The position numbers and the translations under genes are program-made. The notes below the pieces were generated by a model. That model did not search any database and was not told the origin of the DNA. It worked only from the letters and a program-made list of their open reading frames with translations. A stretch of 64,000 nt of DNA. Source: Shewanella sediminis HAW-EB3 (GTDB lineage Bacteria; Pseudomonadota; Gammaproteobacteria; Enterobacterales; Shewanellaceae). This document shows, one piece after another, positions 62,827 through 64,000 of this stretch. The stretch covers positions 682,001-746,000 of the forward strand of contig NC_009831.1 in assembly GCF_000018025.1 (NCBI RefSeq), read 5' to 3'. The stretch's first letter is position 1; each line of letters begins with the position of its first letter.

Positions 62827-64000
62827 ATGACCGTTTTAAATAATCGCATCACATGCGTGGCCGCCGCGTGCGCCCTGTTTTCGACTTCAGCTTTTGCACA
62901 GGACCCATCACTGAGCAACCCTGCGATCAGTGCCGTCCTCGATGGCTACTATCAAAACACCGAGCGTCCTATGGCGGAGCGTGTTGAAGGGTTTGGCTTA
63001 GGGCATACCGAGCTGGCGATGAGCGCCAACATCGATGATATGTTTTATGGCAAATTGACCGCTGTGGTTGAGATGCATGAGGGAGAAACGGAACTGGGCT
63101 TAGAAGAGGCCTTCATTCAGACTCTCGCTATGCCAGGCGGCTTCTCTGTTCGAGCGGGTCGATTCCTCTCTGATGTGGGTTATCTCAATAATCAACATGT
63201 ACATACCGATGCCTTTTCCGATCGACCGGCAGCCTACCGAGCATTCCTGGGCAGCCACTATTTTGATGACGGTGTTCGTCTAACCTACGTCGCGCCGACG
63301 GATATCTATTGGGCGATGGGGATCGAAGCCTTCAAAGGGGACAGCATGCGCGCCGTCGATGAACACGGCGAGCGTGAATTTGAAGAGTTGGGCATCTATA
63401 CTGCTTATACCAAGTTAGGTGGAGATATCGGTGTTAACGGTTCCTGGCAGGCTGGCCTGAGCTATATGCGAAACGAGAATGGCCGCATGACTGCCGATGA
63501 ACATGAGGATCACGCTGAGCTTGAGGATGATGACCATGGTCATGACCACAGCCACAGTGCGAACTATACCGGTGAGAATACCTATATTGCCGATTTCGTC
63601 TATAAATGGGCGCCGAATGGCAACTATAAATATCAGCACCTTACTGTAAGTGGTGAATATTTTAAGGTGACGGACTTCACTCCGTTAGCTCTCGAAGATG
63701 AGCACCTGAGTGAGCACGGTGTCGATGATCAGCAGGGTTGGTATCTCAGCGGTGTTTACCAGTTTTCTCCTAACTGGTCAGCGGGTTTACGTTATGGTGA
63801 AGTCGACACTCAGGAGATGCATGGCGATCACTTCCATGGTCAGAAACTGAAAGAGAGTGAGGTCAGCCTGGCCTGGCATCATAGCCACTTCTCTACAGTG
63901 CGTCTGCAGTACACTAACCAGAAAGGCACTAATTTCGACGGTATCGAAGATGATAACGTCATCACTCTTCAATATGTTATGACTCTGGGGGCTCACGGTG
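62827..64000 (+). CDS. Predicted outer-membrane barrel with His-rich loop, 5' part (runs off window)
   Basis: At least 391 residues; the 3' end is beyond the window. Signal peptide (about 1-24, FAQD) and regular amphipathic strands, with a His/Asp-rich loop near residues 225-245 (DEHEDHAELEDDDHGHDHSH). His loops of this type occur in proteins that gather zinc or other divalent metals at the surface. GGAG at 7 bases before ATG 62827. Located after the small His/Cys-rich secreted protein, forming a probable metal-uptake or metal-sensing pair. No TonB box is apparent in the visible part. Confidence 0.85.
   Translation, partial: MTVLNNRITCVAAACALFSTSAFAQDPSLSNPAISAVLDGYYQNTERPMAERVEGFGLGHTELAMSANIDDMFYGKLTAVVEMHEGETELGLEEAFIQTLAMPGGFSVRAGRFLSDVGYLNNQHVHTDAFSDRPAAYRAFLGSHYFDDGVRLTYVAPTDIYWAMGIEAFKGDSMRAVDEHGEREFEELGIYTAYTKLGGDIGVNGSWQAGLSYMRNENGRMTADEHEDHAELEDDDHGHDHSHSANYTGENTYIADFVYKWAPNGNYKYQHLTVSGEYFKVTDFTPLALEDEHLSEHGVDDQQGWYLSGVYQFSPNWSAGLRYGEVDTQEMHGDHFHGQKLKESEVSLAWHHSHFSTVRLQYTNQKGTNFDGIEDDNVITLQYVMTLGAHG

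Noticed and set aside
62727..62918. 63-codon minus-strand frame at the start of the barrel gene
   Set aside because: Lies opposite the ribosome site and signal peptide of the barrel gene; no own signals.

Overview
The window is chromosomal DNA from a marine gammaproteobacterium, almost certainly a Shewanella. The basis is the gene order rng-yhdP-nitrilase-tldD, divergent darP/pmbA, a TorF-type porin, CheD, HU and fhs, together with the protein style and the Shewanella-like dispersed repeats. The species cannot be fixed from the sequence alone. No rRNA, tRNA, CRISPR array, complete insertion sequence or prophage was seen.

Layout. 1-7.6 kb is a conserved housekeeping block: the 3' end of RNase G, the AsmA-like protein YhdP, a nitrilase-family amidase and TldD. 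7.7-12.4 kb is an efflux operon (TolC-like, HlyD-like, two ABC-2 permeases) with no ATPase gene. 12.7-17.5 kb holds a large Ig-like lipoprotein, darP and pmbA, whose product partners TldD. 17.6-22.3 kb has a lone type IV pilin-like gene and an arsenic operon (arsR-acr3-GAPDH-arsJ). 22.5-30.2 kb is an accessory, partly decayed stretch with a duplicated promoter plus GNAT gene (one copy truncated), a LysR/ChrA pair, a gene remnant, a TPR-GGDEF protein, tiny ORFs and repeats. 30.2-34.9 kb has a sodium:alanine symporter and a complete HlyD/ATPase/permease efflux operon. 35.2-39.2 kb is an uncharacterised four-gene envelope locus behind three tandem palindromes. 39.3-47.1 kb has a chemoreceptor, an AraC regulator and a three-gene operon that looks like ether-lipid (alkylglycerol) metabolism. 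47.2-56.4 kb is a set of small envelope and signalling genes, with HU, a two-receiver regulator, small secreted proteins, a TraB/GumN protein and CheD. 56.6-64 kb has a MaoC-like protein, fhs, an MscS channel, small membrane genes and a His-rich outer-membrane protein that runs off the window.

Two ideas link distant genes. First, the same 18-bp palindrome (TTAGAGT-N4-ACTCTAA type) occurs once just upstream of the ATPase-less efflux operon at 7.65 kb and three times in phase at 35.22-35.28 kb, between the second efflux operon and the four-gene envelope locus. This suggests one regulator encoded outside the window and a common envelope-related regulon. Second, the FAD oxidase (alkyl-DHAP synthase-like), GlpD-like dehydrogenase and FGGY kinase are translationally coupled and read as a plausible route for breaking down alkylglycerols.

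The region is also rich in short tandem repeats: two 7-mer arrays, one 8-mer array of 15 identical units, and one 9-mer array, all between genes or just touching a stop codon. The 8-mer array lies inside one copy of a dispersed repeat whose other copy in the window has a single unit.
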